Made by a program: the position numbers and the translations under genes. Shown here in pieces: positions 47,605-57,377 of a stretch of 64,000 nt of DNA (positions within the stretch are counted from its first letter, which is position 1; every line of letters begins with the position of its first letter). The notes beneath the pieces were generated by a model. The model searched no databases. It worked only from the letters and a program-made list of their open reading frames with translations, and was not told the origin of the DNA. This DNA is from Nocardia puris. Its GTDB lineage: Bacteria > Actinomycetota > Actinomycetes > Mycobacteriales > Mycobacteriaceae. The stretch spans positions 434,001 through 498,000 of the forward strand of contig NZ_QNRE01000004.1 of the NCBI RefSeq assembly GCF_003315035.1, in the 5' to 3' direction.

Positions 47605-48275
47605 CCACCACGCCGGGCAAGCTGATCCTGGTGCGGCACGGCGAGACCGAGGGCAACGTCGCCAGGATCCTCGACACCAAGGTCCCCGGGCTGCCGCTCA
47701 CCGAACGCGGTGCGGCGCAGGCGAAGACGTTCGGGTCCCGGTTGGTCGTGCCGCCGCGCATCCTGCTCACCTCGCAGGCGTTGCGGGCCCGCCAGACCGC
47801 GAGCTACATCGAGGAGGCCACCGGCGTCTCCGCCGATGTGCTGGACGGGGTGCACGAGGTGCAGGCCGGCGCGCTCGAGGGGCTCAACGACGTGGAGTCG
47901 CACCGCACCTTCCAGCGTATCTATCGCTCCTGGCACGCCGGCGAACTCGGCGTGCGGGTGCCGGGCGGGGAGTCGGGTGACGAAGTGCTCGAACGCTTCC
48001 TGCCCGTCATCGACACGCTGCGCACGTCGTTCCTGACGCCCGACGCGGGCGGGGGCGACGTGCTGCTCGTGAATCACGGCGCCGCAATGCGTTTGGTGGC
48101 GCGCACACTCACCGGCGTGGCGCCACCGTTCACCACCGACAACCTGCTCGACAACACCGAGACCATCGAGCTGATCCCGCGCCGGGACGGCGGCTGGGAA
48201 CTGGCCCGCTGGGGCCGGTTCGTGCCGCCGTTCGGCTTCGAGACCTCGCCCATCGGTACCGACCCGATGGGCTGA
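47601..48275 (+). CDS. Histidine phosphatase family protein (phosphoglycerate-mutase-like)
   Basis: The 224-residue protein has LVRHGETEGN with the phospho-acceptor His, SQALRARQTA, and the second His in VNHGAAMR. It corresponds to Rv3837c. The GTG overlaps the pheA stop, so the two genes are translated together. Whether it acts in the shikimate pathway or in general phosphate metabolism is unclear. It is convergent with EspG, with 9 bases between stops. Confidence 0.9.
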   Translation: MTTTPGKLILVRHGETEGNVARILDTKVPGLPLTERGAAQAKTFGSRLVVPPRILLTSQALRARQTASYIEEATGVSADVLDGVHEVQAGALEGLNDVESHRTFQRIYRSWHAGELGVRVPGGESGDEVLERFLPVIDTLRTSFLTPDAGGGDVLLVNHGAAMRLVARTLTGVAPPFTTDNLLDNTETIELIPRRDGGWELARWGRFVPPFGFETSPIGTDPMG

Positions 48276-48284
48276 GCCGCGCCG

Positions 48285-49118
48285 TCAGGACGGCTCGGTG
48301 ATGATCGTCGGGAACTCTTCCCGCTCGGGGAGCGAGTTGATCAGATCCTGGATGGCGGTGCGCAGCCGCGCCTGGGTGCCGGAACTGATCGAGGACCACT
48401 TGATCCCGTCGTCGGCGACGCTGGAGGTGAGGATGATCCGGCCGCCCCGGGTGTTGAACAGCGCGATGTGGTTCTCCGCGATATCGCGGGTGCCGTCACC
48501 GTGCACGATCGCCGAGATCTGCGCGTGCGACTGGATGTCGACCAGTGCCGAGGCCAGCTTCTGCGCATCCCGGTTCGGGGTGCACACCTGCGCGAGCCGG
48601 TTGGCCGTGGCCGCGGCGTCGCCCGCATCGCCGAAAATCGGTGCGAGCAGCTCGGTCTGGGCGTTCATGCTCTCCAACTCGAGCGCCTCGGCCGGGCCGA
48701 GGGCCGCGACGATCGGGCCCGGCAGATCCTCGTCCACCTCGTCGATGACGTAGGACTCCGCGCCGCGAAGGGCGACGACCACCAGATCGTCACCCTTCGC
48801 CAGACACAGCCTGCTCACCTGTCCGTCGACGACCAGCCGCAACGCCAACTCCCAGTGCGGGCGATAGAGCGTGCGCAGCCTGTCTTCGACGTCCCGGTGC
48901 ACCACGCCGTCGACCAGGAGGTCCCGGTCGGCGAGCGATCGGGCGGCCACGTCCATCGATGCGTTGTGGTCGGTCTCGTTGTCGTACCGGCCCATCGCTT
49001 GCAGCACGATGGGCAGCTCGTCGAACTGCAGTTTCTCCAGGAGGTACTGCATCTCGTCGAGCGAGAGCACGACGCCGCCGAGCATCGACGGGTCGCGACC
49101 CGCGCCGAGGACGGTCAC
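48285..49118 (-). CDS. EspG family type VII secretion chaperone
   Basis: The 277-residue protein matches the EspG family: LSLDEMQYLLEKLQFDELPIVL near the N-terminus, then VEDRLRTLYRPHWELALRLV and a mixed beta-sheet core. The length is usual. EspG proteins bind the tip of PE-PPE dimers in the cytoplasm and bring them to an ESX system. GTG 49118 overlaps the PPE stop by 4 bases (GTGA), which confirms the functional link. No ESX core genes are in the window. Confidence 0.87.
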   Translation of the reverse strand: MTVLGAGRDPSMLGGVVLSLDEMQYLLEKLQFDELPIVLQAMGRYDNETDHNASMDVAARSLADRDLLVDGVVHRDVEDRLRTLYRPHWELALRLVVDGQVSRLCLAKGDDLVVVALRGAESYVIDEVDEDLPGPIVAALGPAEALELESMNAQTELLAPIFGDAGDAAATANRLAQVCTPNRDAQKLASALVDIQSHAQISAIVHGDGTRDIAENHIALFNTRGGRIILTSSVADDGIKWSSISSGTQARLRTAIQDLINSLPEREEFPTIITEPS

Positions 49119-50263
49119 TTAGCCGTCCCGGCGGGTTCGGCGCCGATCACGCCGTCGGCCGTGTAGCGGCCGTCGGAGAAGTGGTCGCCGTGCAGGTAGT
49201 CGGCGGCCTTGTGCTCGGACTCGTCGTCCTCGCCGCTGCGCGCGCTGCCCAGCAGCGGGCTGGCCGGACCCGTGGCGGCCGGCCGGACGGGCGCGCCGTC
49301 GACCTTGACCACGTCGGCGACCGGAGTGGCCGCGGCCGCGCCGAGCGGCAGGCCGGTGCCCCAGCCGTCGGGCAGCTTCAGCGAGGTGTTGTTGAAGTTC
49401 ACCGAGGTCGGCGTGAAGTTGGCCGCGCGGGTGCTCGAGCCACCGCCGCCTGCGGGCACGCCCGCACCCATCATGGTCATCGGCGCGGCCGGGGCGGCGG
49501 GCGCCGCGGCGCTGGTGGCGGCCGCGATCACGCTGCCACCGAGGTTGCCGACCGTGCTCACACCGCCGGTGGCGATGCTGCCCGCCACGTTGGCGGCCTG
49601 GGTGACCGCACCCGCGACACCCGGGTTATTGGCCAGCGACGCGACGGTGGAGATCGCGGTCTGCACCAGGTCGCCGCCCTGGGGGGTGTTCTCCACGGCC
49701 GACGGGTCGGCGGCGCCCGCGCCCTGGGCGATCGACGGCGGCGCGGCGAACTCGCCGGGCGTGGTGACGGTCGCGGTGGTGGCGGCCTCGTAGGTCTCCA
49801 TGACCAGCGCGGCGCGGATGTCCATGGCGTGCTTGGCGGCCTCGGCGGCGGGGAACGCGCCCGACACCGCGCCCGCCGGGTTCGCGGCCGCGACGACGGC
49901 GGCGTTGGTGGCCACGATCTCGGGCAGGCTGGGCATGGCCAGCGACGCGACGGTGTAGGCGGTCGCGTTGGCGGCGGCCTTGGTGCCCATCGTCGCGGCC
50001 ATCACGCCCTGCTGCTCCGCCCAGCTGGTGAACGGGATCAGCTTGGACAGCGCCGCGATGCCGTTGACACCCTGCATGCCGATGCCGAGCTCGGCGATCA
50101 CGCGGGTGACGGTGAAGGTGGCGTCCACCCAGGCCCCGGTGAGCGCGCCCCACGCGGTGGCGGCGGCCGAGATCGGAATGGCGTGCGCGCCCGTGTTCAG
50201 CGCGACGGAATTGAACTCGGCCATGCGGGGCAGCCAGAACACCCCGGTGATTCCTGCGGTCAT
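49115..50263 (-). CDS. PPE family protein
   Basis: The 382-residue protein has a helical PPE domain (about residues 1-170). The usual Pro-Pro-Glu near the start is altered to PRMAEFNS, keeping Glu and Asn-Ser. A Gly/Ala/Pro-rich low-complexity C-terminal part with NFNNTSLKLPDGWGTG follows. It should pair with the PE protein encoded just upstream and leave the cell through an ESX system. Repetitive Ala/Thr-rich stretches are typical. It sits between the PE and EspG genes on one operon. Confidence 0.87.
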   Translation of the reverse strand: MTAGITGVFWLPRMAEFNSVALNTGAHAIPISAAATAWGALTGAWVDATFTVTRVIAELGIGMQGVNGIAALSKLIPFTSWAEQQGVMAATMGTKAAANATAYTVASLAMPSLPEIVATNAAVVAAANPAGAVSGAFPAAEAAKHAMDIRAALVMETYEAATTATVTTPGEFAAPPSIAQGAGAADPSAVENTPQGGDLVQTAISTVASLANNPGVAGAVTQAANVAGSIATGGVSTVGNLGGSVIAAATSAAAPAAPAAPMTMMGAGVPAGGGGSSTRAANFTPTSVNFNNTSLKLPDGWGTGLPLGAAAATPVADVVKVDGAPVRPAATGPASPLLGSARSGEDDESEHKAADYLHGDHFSDGRYTADGVIGAEPAGTAK

Positions 50264-50299
50264 GCTTGTTTCTCCCCTGCGTTCTCGGTGGCTCGCGCG

Positions 50300-50620
50300 T
50301 CAGACGATGGTGTTCGTGACGGCGTTCATCACGGCCGACTTGGCGATGTCCTCGGCGACATTCGTGGCGAGCTGGAAACGCAGCACGTTGGCGGCGTGGT
50401 GCAGCTCGAGGATGCCCTGCGCGACCGCGTGGTCGTGGGTGCCCGCGGCCCGGTTGAAGTGCTGGGCGGCGAGCAGCGAGACCTCGTCGGCGCCGGAGGG
50501 CAGCACGTGCGTCGCGGGGCCGGTCACGGCGGCCGCGGCGGCCAGCCGGTCGGCCAGCAGGTCCAGTTCGGCGGCGGCGGCGAGGACGAGCTCGGGTGTG
50601 ATGGATACGTGGCCAACCAT
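50300..50620 (-). CDS. PE family protein
   Basis: The 106-residue helical hairpin matches the PE domain: ITPELVLAAAAELDLLADRL, a loop with PSGADEVS, and a second helix with AAQHFNRAAG. The last third contains no clear YxxxD/E export motif; FQLATNVAED is the nearest stretch. It ends at residue 106 without a long tail. ATG 50620 has a good ribosome site (aaggag). It leads the PE-PPE-EspG operon. Confidence 0.83.
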   Translation of the reverse strand: MVGHVSITPELVLAAAAELDLLADRLAAAAAVTGPATHVLPSGADEVSLLAAQHFNRAAGTHDHAVAQGILELHHAANVLRFQLATNVAEDIAKSAVMNAVTNTIV

Positions 50621-50813
50621 GACTCGACTCCTTCTAGTGGCGGCTATGGGGCGGAACCACGAGAATTCCCCCTACGAGTGTTAGGACGCGACGGCTCCTC
50701 GTTCGGTTCCATCGAATCCCCTACTTCTTACAGCGATCTTGCCAGCTGCTGATGCTCCCCTGCGCACCGTGTCGGTCGTGATGACGCGGCTCGCACCCGC
50801 AACCCTGCTAAGA

Positions 50814-51164
50814 CTAGCCCCATCCCAGCTCATGGAGCCGGTCTTCGTCAATGCCGAAATAGTGTGCAATCTCATGGATCACGGTGATCGCGACCTCTTC
50901 GACCACCTCTTCCTCGGTGCCGCAGATCTCCAGGATGGCCTCGCGGTAGATGGTGATGGTGTCGGGCAGCGACCCGCCGTAGTGGCTGTCGCGTTCGGTC
51001 AATGCGATGCCGCGGTACAGGCCGAGCAGGTGCGGATCCTCGGGATCGCGCGGTTCGATCAGCACCACGACGTTGTCGATGGCGCCGGTCAGCTCGGGTG
51101 GGATGAGGTCGAGCGCATCGGAGACCAGTTCCTCGAACCGGTCCTCGGACATGGAGACCGCCAT
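50814..51164 (-). CDS. Metallopeptidase family protein (zincin-like)
   Basis: The 116-residue protein corresponds to Rv3836. The motif HEIAHYFGIDED has the HExxH zinc site and a following Asp, as in the small minimal-zincin family. The front half (FEELVSDALDLIPPEL and IDNVVVLIE) is also typical. The substrate is unknown. ATG 51164 (MAVSMSED) is chosen; ATG 51152 is an alternative. It follows the septum-formation gene by 14 bases and may form an operon with it. Confidence 0.85.
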   Translation of the reverse strand: MAVSMSEDRFEELVSDALDLIPPELTGAIDNVVVLIEPRDPEDPHLLGLYRGIALTERDSHYGGSLPDTITIYREAILEICGTEEEVVEEVAITVIHEIAHYFGIDEDRLHELGWG

Positions 51165-51178
51165 GGGTTGTCGCGGAC

Positions 51179-52306
51179 CTACCTCGGCTGCGGCTGCGGT
51201 TGCGGGGGCAGCGGCGCGGCGCCCGGCAGCGGGGTCGGGGTGGAGCGGCCGGAGTTCGGCGGCGGCACGGGCGCCTGGCCGTCGATGAGGATGTCGCCCT
51301 TGGCCGTTCCGATGATCGGCGCGAAACCCTCGCGGTCGGTGCCCTTGCCGATCATGCAGTCCAGCTTCCGGCTGCCCGCCAGCCAGCTGCGCGCGTCCAG
51401 GTAGTCGAAGAACAGCGTGAGCGTCTTGTCCCGGATGGCGGTCGGCGAGCCGAGGTAGTCGGTGGCGGCCTTCGCGCACTGCTCCTCGACGTAGCGGTCC
51501 TGCTCCTCCTTGGCGGGCGGCCCGCCGGGGAAGCGGGCGGCCAGGTCGACGGTGGAGACGATCTCGACCGCGTGCTCCTGCCCGCAGTCCACCGGATCGG
51601 TGGGCAGGTTCTGGTTGATGCCCAGGCAGGTGCCCGCCGCGAACACCTTCGACTGGTCCTGCTCGGTGGCGCTGCCCTCGATGGGCAGCGGGGTGCCGGT
51701 GCTGGCCGAGAACTGCAGGCCGCAGCGCAGGGTGCGGTCGCCGTTCTTCCAGCCCTCGGGGCTCGGGTACATCAGGCCGACCACGTAGCGCCCGCGCGGG
51801 TCGAACTTGCCGCCCATGTACCGCTGCACGGCGGGCGTGCAGTGCTCCTCCTTGAGCTCGGTGAGCCGCAGCGAGTCGGGGAAGCGGGAGCCGGGGCCGA
51901 ACTCGACGCCCGGGTACCTGCTCATATCGATCTCGGCGGCGACCTCGAACATGTGCCTGGTCTCGCAGGCCACCTTCACCAGATCGCTGCGGTCGGGTTT
52001 GGTCCAGCTCAGGCAGTCGCCCGCGGCGGCGGTGCCGAACTCCTTGTCGAGCACGGTGTGCGCGGGCTGGGCCGGGCTGTGCGCCTCGAGGCCGCTCTCG
52101 TTCTCGAATCCGGTGACGAACAGCGTGACCAGCGCGGTCACCACGGCGCCCGCGGCGACGGCGAGCAGACCCCAGCGCAGCTTCGACGCCGACAGGTGCA
52201 GATCCGGCAGCGCCGGGCGGCGGCGCGCGGCCTTGCCCCGGCGCCCGGCACCGCGGCGGGGTTTCCCCGGCGCACCGGAGGGCTTGGTCACATCATCGGG
52301 GGACAT
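51179..52306 (-). CDS. Septum formation family protein, membrane-anchored
   Basis: The 375-residue protein corresponds to Rv3835. It has a basic cytoplasmic N-terminus, one membrane helix (about 46-68), and an outer part with two similar Cys-containing domains (GDCLSWTK with VKVACETRHMFEV, and GTCLGINQ with VDCGQEHAVEIV). The Cys pairs probably form disulfides. The C-terminus is Pro-rich and ends in PQPQPQPR. The name comes from the family; a role in division is inferred only. It is followed by the metallopeptidase gene. Confidence 0.83.
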   Translation of the reverse strand: MSPDDVTKPSGAPGKPRRGAGRRGKAARRRPALPDLHLSASKLRWGLLAVAAGAVVTALVTLFVTGFENESGLEAHSPAQPAHTVLDKEFGTAAAGDCLSWTKPDRSDLVKVACETRHMFEVAAEIDMSRYPGVEFGPGSRFPDSLRLTELKEEHCTPAVQRYMGGKFDPRGRYVVGLMYPSPEGWKNGDRTLRCGLQFSASTGTPLPIEGSATEQDQSKVFAAGTCLGINQNLPTDPVDCGQEHAVEIVSTVDLAARFPGGPPAKEEQDRYVEEQCAKAATDYLGSPTAIRDKTLTLFFDYLDARSWLAGSRKLDCMIGKGTDREGFAPIIGTAKGDILIDGQAPVPPPNSGRSTPTPLPGAAPLPPQPQPQPR

Positions 52307-52365
52307 CGCGCTCCATCATGGCAGCGTCCGCGCCGCGGTGCCACGACCAGGCCGGATCCGCCCGC

Positions 52366-54066
52366 TCACCCGCGGAACGCGGAGAGGAACAGGCCGGGCA
52401 GCCGCAGCGGATCGCGCCCGGCGTAGAACTCGGTGAGCTTGCGCCCGGTCTCGGCGGCGGTGGCGTTGTCCACGAACCACGGCGGTTTGGGGGAGAGCGC
52501 GGGTTCACCGGCCAGCAGCGAGCGCGGCGCGGGACGGAACGGCCCGCGCACCACGGTGCGTTCCACGTGGTCGAGCAGGAAAGCGTTGTGCACCACGCCG
52601 ATTCCGCTCTGCACGTCGTCGAGGGTGTGTCCGGGATAGGCGCCCCAGCTGGCGCGCGGGGCCAGGAACGCCAGGCCGGTCCAGGCGTTCACCGCGATCG
52701 CGCCGTAGCGCAGCCGCTCCAGGGCCCGGTCGAACGCGGTGCCCAGCCTGCGGATCACGGCGGGCTGGGCCAGCACGTTGGCGCCCAGCGTGCCGGTGAG
52801 TTCGGCGTTGGCGAAATCGACCGCGCGGTGCAGGAATTCGCCGCCCCGGCCCGGCAGTTCCACCACGCCGAGCACGGGCGAGAAGTACTCGGTGTTCAGC
52901 AGCGGGCTCTCGGCGGGCGGGACGCCCTCCACCAGCACCCGGCCCTGGCCCAGCCGTTCGGCCGCCGGATAGGCGGCGAGTGCGTCGGCGACCCGCTTGT
53001 CGCTGCCCGGGTAGTACGGCGTGCGCTGCGGCGCGAGTTCCAGCGCGGTGCGCAGTTCGTCGAGGAAGCGGTCGCGCTGGGGCCAGTCGGCGGCGATCAC
53101 CACGGCCTGGGCGGCGACGCAGTTGTAGCCGCCGTTGTGCAGCCGCTGGGTGGCGATGTGGGCGGCCTGGAAGGCCAGATCGGCGTCGGACCACTCGCCG
53201 GGCACCACGAGGGTGGGCGACACCCCGCCCAGCTCGCTGGTGATCGGCTTGTCCAGCAGCGGGGTGCCCGCCTTCTTGTTGGCGGTGCCCTCGGCGCCGG
53301 TGCCCCACACGATGGCGTCGTGGGTCTGCGCGCTGCCGGTCATGTGCGCGTGCGCGACGAGCGGATGGCGCACCAGATAGCCGCCCTCCTCCGCGCCGCC
53401 GAGCAGGATCCGCACGACACCGAGTTCGATGAGCGGCGCGAACACCATCTCGAACACGGTGAACAGCGGATCGGTGATCGGGTTCAGCTTGAGCGCCACC
53501 ACGCGGTTGTGGGCGAACAGTTCGTAGAGCGTGTCCAGCGGCGGGATCGAGGTGATGTTGCCCGCGCCGAGCACGGCGCCGATGCCGCCGGTCTGCGCCG
53601 GATCACGTTGCGCGAGTCCGGCGTCGCGGCGCGCGGTCGCCTCGTCCACGCCGGGCCGCAACCACACCTCGCCGCTGAATCCGCTCAGCAGCAGCCGGTC
53701 GTACAGGTCCAGCGGCAGAATCGGCACCGACACGCGTCCGCCCGGCGCGCTGCCCAGCGTCACGCCGTCGAGCGGGCTGCGTCCCGCGTCCAGCTTGCGC
53801 AGCGTGTCGGCCAGCGCCGCCGTGGCTTGCAGCAGGGTCATCGGCCCCGACATCCACTCCTCGCCGACCAGTGGCGAGTCCTCCGGCAGATCCTTGACGG
53901 CGCGCGCCGCCCGCACCCAGTCGGCGGCGAAGCGACCCGTGCGCTTGTGGATCTGGTCGAGCAGTTCGGCCCGCTCGCGCAGCGGGGTGGCGGCCCAGGT
54001 CCGCTCGCCCGCGGACAGATCGGCCAGTGCGTCGTCGATGGTCGTCGCGTCGAAAGTCGTACCCAC
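52366..54066 (-). CDS. Aldehyde dehydrogenase family protein
   Basis: The 566-residue NAD(P)-dependent enzyme is longer than the usual ALDH of about 500. Visible features are GAGNITSIPP (cofactor and catalytic Asn region), SELGGVSPTLV with the catalytic Glu, and GGYNCVAAQ with the nucleophile Cys. ATG 54066 (MGTTFDATT) is the most natural start. It is divergent from serS, with 140 bases between. The substrate is unknown. Confidence 0.87.
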   Translation of the reverse strand: MGTTFDATTIDDALADLSAGERTWAATPLRERAELLDQIHKRTGRFAADWVRAARAVKDLPEDSPLVGEEWMSGPMTLLQATAALADTLRKLDAGRSPLDGVTLGSAPGGRVSVPILPLDLYDRLLLSGFSGEVWLRPGVDEATARRDAGLAQRDPAQTGGIGAVLGAGNITSIPPLDTLYELFAHNRVVALKLNPITDPLFTVFEMVFAPLIELGVVRILLGGAEEGGYLVRHPLVAHAHMTGSAQTHDAIVWGTGAEGTANKKAGTPLLDKPITSELGGVSPTLVVPGEWSDADLAFQAAHIATQRLHNGGYNCVAAQAVVIAADWPQRDRFLDELRTALELAPQRTPYYPGSDKRVADALAAYPAAERLGQGRVLVEGVPPAESPLLNTEYFSPVLGVVELPGRGGEFLHRAVDFANAELTGTLGANVLAQPAVIRRLGTAFDRALERLRYGAIAVNAWTGLAFLAPRASWGAYPGHTLDDVQSGIGVVHNAFLLDHVERTVVRGPFRPAPRSLLAGEPALSPKPPWFVDNATAAETGRKLTEFYAGRDPLRLPGLFLSAFRG

Positions 54067-54206
54067 CAGCCAACTATGCGCGTCGCGGCCGGGTTCGCGG
54101 CCCGGAACTGGGCAGATCGGCGCGAACCCGCCACCGGGCGGGCGTGTCGGTGCGCGGCGGATATCGGGATGAAGTCGCCCCGGGCCGCCGACTACGCTGA
54201 TTCCCC

Positions 54207-55469
54207 ATGATCGACCTGCGACTCCTGCGGGAGGACCCCGAGACGGTGCGCGCCTCGCAGCGCGCGCGTGGCGAAGACCCCGCGCTCGTCGACGCCCTGC
54301 TGGAGGCCGACGCCGCCCGCCGCGCCGCAGTGGCCACGGCCGACAACCTGCGCGCCGAGCACAAGGCGATGGGCAAGCTGGTCGGCAAGGCGTCCAAGGA
54401 GGAGCGCCCGGCGCTGCTCGCGCAGGCGCAGGAGATGTCGGTGAAGGTGAAGGAGGCCGAGGCAGCCCAGCACGCCGCCGACGCCGATCTGGACGCCGCG
54501 CACCGCGCCATTCCCAATGTCGTGCAGGAGGGCGCGCCCGCGGGCGGCGAGGACGATTTCATCGTGCTCGAAACCGTCGGCACGCCACGCGAATTCGACT
54601 TCACGCCCAAGGACCACCTGGAACTCGGCGAATCGCTGGGCCTGATCGACATGGAGCGCGGCGCGAAGGTGTCGGGCGCGCGCTTCTACTTCCTCACCGG
54701 CTACGGCGCGCTGCTGCAGCTGGGCCTGTTGCAGCTGGCCGCGCAGAAGGCCACGGCCAACGGGTTCACCATGATGATCCCGCCGGTGCTGGTGCGCCCC
54801 GAGGTCATGGCGGGCACCGGCTTCCTGGGCCAGCACTCGGCCGAGGTCTACCACCTGGCCGAGGACGACCTGTACCTGGTCGGCACCTCGGAGGTGCCGC
54901 TCGCGGGCTACCACGCCGACGAGATCCTGGACCTGAGCGGCGGCGCCAAGCGCTACGCGGGCTGGTCGTCGTGCTTCCGCCGGGAGGCGGGCAGCTACGG
55001 CAAGGACACCCGCGGCATCATCCGCGTGCATCAGTTCGACAAGGTCGAGATGTTCGTCTACACCACGCCCGAGCAGGCCGACGCCGAACACCGCCGCCTG
55101 CTGGACTGGGAGAAGGAGATGCTGGCCGCCATCGACGTGCCCTACCGGGTGATCGATGTCGCGGCGGGCGATCTGGGCACCTCGGCCGCCCGCAAGTTCG
55201 ACTGCGAGGGCTGGGTGCCGACCCAGGGCACCTACCGCGAGCTCACCTCGACCTCGAACTGCACCACCTTCCAGGCGCGCCGCCTGGCCGTGCGCTACCG
55301 CGACGAGAACGGCAAGCCGCAGATCGCGGCGACGCTGAACGGCACGCTGGCCACCACCCGCTGGATCGTGGCGATCCTGGAGAACCACCAGCAGGCCGAC
55401 GGCTCGGTGCGGGTGCCCGCCGCGCTGGTCCCGTTCGTCGGCACCGAGGTGCTCGCGCCGCGGGGCTGA
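54207..55469 (+). CDS. serS: Seryl-tRNA synthetase
   Basis: The 420-residue class II synthetase has the N-terminal coiled-coil arm (about 30-110) that grips tRNA-Ser, and the catalytic core with [33 protein letters not shown] (motif 2) and [20 protein letters not shown] (motif 3). A TACGCT hexamer (54193-54198) ends eight bases before ATG 54207, so the mRNA is probably leaderless. It corresponds to Rv3834c. Confidence 0.97.
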   Translation: MIDLRLLREDPETVRASQRARGEDPALVDALLEADAARRAAVATADNLRAEHKAMGKLVGKASKEERPALLAQAQEMSVKVKEAEAAQHAADADLDAAHRAIPNVVQEGAPAGGEDDFIVLETVGTPREFDFTPKDHLELGESLGLIDMERGAKVSGARFYFLTGYGALLQLGLLQLAAQKATANGFTMMIPPVLVRPEVMAGTGFLGQHSAEVYHLAEDDLYLVGTSEVPLAGYHADEILDLSGGAKRYAGWSSCFRREAGSYGKDTRGIIRVHQFDKVEMFVYTTPEQADAEHRRLLDWEKEMLAAIDVPYRVIDVAAGDLGTSAARKFDCEGWVPTQGTYRELTSTSNCTTFQARRLAVRYRDENGKPQIAATLNGTLATTRWIVAILENHQQADGSVRVPAALVPFVGTEVLAPRG

Positions 55470-55541
55470 AACGGGCCGCTCACCGGTGCGGATTCCGGGG
55501 ATGTGGCAACCGTTGTGATGGGTAGTGTCTAGGCTGTTCCC

Positions 55542-57377
55542 GTGCGAGGAATCGGGGCGCGCGGCGATACCCGAACCCGGGTCCGGGCGGCATCGGCGCT
55601 GGCGACGGCAATGGTCATGGCTCGGACCACCGGGGCGTTCTACGTCATGGGCGGTGTGCTCGGCCTGATCATCACGGCCATCGCGCCGGGCGACGAGGGT
55701 AATCGGCCGCTGGTCGGCACGGCGGCGGCGATTGCGCTGGTGCTGGGATTGACGCTGCTCGCGTGGGGTCCGCGCCTTCCGCATTCCATCCATCACGGCT
55801 ATGTCGCCGTCGCCACCGTATTGGTGACGGTGGCGGTGCATTCATTCCCGAATATGGTCGGCGGGATCAGCCTCGCCTCGTTCTATGTGTTCGTGGCGTG
55901 CGACGCGGCGCTGTTCTTCCGGTGGTCACAAGCGTTCGCGCACATCGCTTTCGCGATGGTGCTGTGCCTGTGGGCGTTGCCCGCGCGCGATCTGCCCTGG
56001 TGGTCGGGCCTGATCCCGGCCGGTGTCACCTTCGGTGTGGGTGTCGTGGTCGGCATCCTCACCCGGATGGCGTCCGAGGCCGATATCGACGTGCTCACCG
56101 GGCTGCTGAACCGGCGCGGGTTCGACCGCGCGCTCAACACCGCGATCGAGCACGCGGCCCGCACCGGGCAGGGGCTCTCGCTGGTGCTGGTCGACCTGGA
56201 CCGCTTCCAGAAGATCAACGACCACCTCGGGCACCGCGCAGGCGACGCCGTCCTGCAACGCGTCGCCGACACCTGGTCGAAACTGCTGTCGCCCGATCAG
56301 GTGCTGGCCCGCTACGGGGGCGACGCGTTCGCGCTGCTGCTGCCCAACACCACCGAACAGGCCGCGATCCTGCTCACCGAGCAGTTGCGCGCCGCCGTCA
56401 CCACCGGCTGCTCGGCGGGTGTCACCTCCTGGCAGCAGGGCGAGTCGGGATCGCTGCTGGTGAGCCGCGCCGACGTGGGTCTCTACCGGGCCAAGCAGGC
56501 CGGGCGCAACCGCACGGTGCTGGAGTCCTCGCGGCAGCTGCCGCTGGCCGTCGAGCTGCGCGAGGCCATCGACCGCGGCGCGCTCGATGTGCACTACCAG
56601 CCGATCGTCAGCCTCAGCGAGGGCGGCGGCAAGGCGGTCGGCGTGGAGGCGCTGCTGCGCTGGTCGTCCAGCGCGCAACCCGACGTCACCACCGAGGGCC
56701 TGATCCGGGTGGCCGAGGAGTACGACCTCATCGCCGATCTGGACGAGCTGGTGCTGCGCCGCGCCTGCGCCGACGCCGCCCGCCTCCAGGAGACCTTCGC
56801 CCAGCTCGACCTCACGCTCAATGTCAATGTCAGCGGGCTCGAACTGGCCGAGACCGGGTACGCCGACCGGGTCGCCGGCATCCTGGCCAGCACCGGCTGG
56901 CCCGCCGATCAGCTGGTGCTCGAGGTGACCGAGAGCGAGCTGGCCGCCGAATCGCAGACCGCCATCGCGAACCTGCACACCCTGCGCGAGCGGGGCGTGC
57001 GCATCGCCATCGACGATTTCGGCACCGGCTATTCCTCGCTGAGCCGGCTGGCCACGCTGCCGAGCGACATCATCAAGGTCGACCAGTCGTTCGTCGCCGC
57101 CATCCGCTCCGATTCGCCCGCGCCGCCGCTGCTCGGCGTCATCGCCGCGCTGAGCAAGTCGCTGGACCTGCAGGTCATCGCCGAGGGCGTGGAGACCGAA
57201 TACCAGGCCGCGGTGCTCACCGAGCTCGGTTTCGCACTGGCGCAGGGCTACCACTACAGCGATTCGCACCCGGTCTCGGAGCTGATCCACGACCTCAACC
57301 AGGGCCAGAGCCGGGTGGGTCCCGGTTCGCACGACGACTCGGTGCCCGCGAACAACGGCTGGCTGCCGCTCGGCTGA
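55542..57377 (+). CDS. Membrane GGDEF-EAL protein (probable c-di-GMP phosphodiesterase)
   Basis: The 611-residue protein has a membrane sensor part of about six helices (residues 20-170), a GGDEF domain and an EAL domain. The GGDEF signature is altered to GGDAF (residues 259-263), so cyclase activity may be lost. The EAL domain looks intact: VEALLRW, NVSGLE, LEVTES, DDFGTGYSS, KVDQSF and EGVETE. A net c-di-GMP phosphodiesterase is therefore likely. A TAGGCT hexamer (55530-55535) ends six bases before GTG 55542. Confidence 0.9.
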   Translation: MRGIGARGDTRTRVRAASALATAMVMARTTGAFYVMGGVLGLIITAIAPGDEGNRPLVGTAAAIALVLGLTLLAWGPRLPHSIHHGYVAVATVLVTVAVHSFPNMVGGISLASFYVFVACDAALFFRWSQAFAHIAFAMVLCLWALPARDLPWWSGLIPAGVTFGVGVVVGILTRMASEADIDVLTGLLNRRGFDRALNTAIEHAARTGQGLSLVLVDLDRFQKINDHLGHRAGDAVLQRVADTWSKLLSPDQVLARYGGDAFALLLPNTTEQAAILLTEQLRAAVTTGCSAGVTSWQQGESGSLLVSRADVGLYRAKQAGRNRTVLESSRQLPLAVELREAIDRGALDVHYQPIVSLSEGGGKAVGVEALLRWSSSAQPDVTTEGLIRVAEEYDLIADLDELVLRRACADAARLQETFAQLDLTLNVNVSGLELAETGYADRVAGILASTGWPADQLVLEVTESELAAESQTAIANLHTLRERGVRIAIDDFGTGYSSLSRLATLPSDIIKVDQSFVAAIRSDSPAPPLLGVIAALSKSLDLQVIAEGVETEYQAAVLTELGFALAQGYHYSDSHPVSELIHDLNQGQSRVGPGSHDDSVPANNGWLPLG

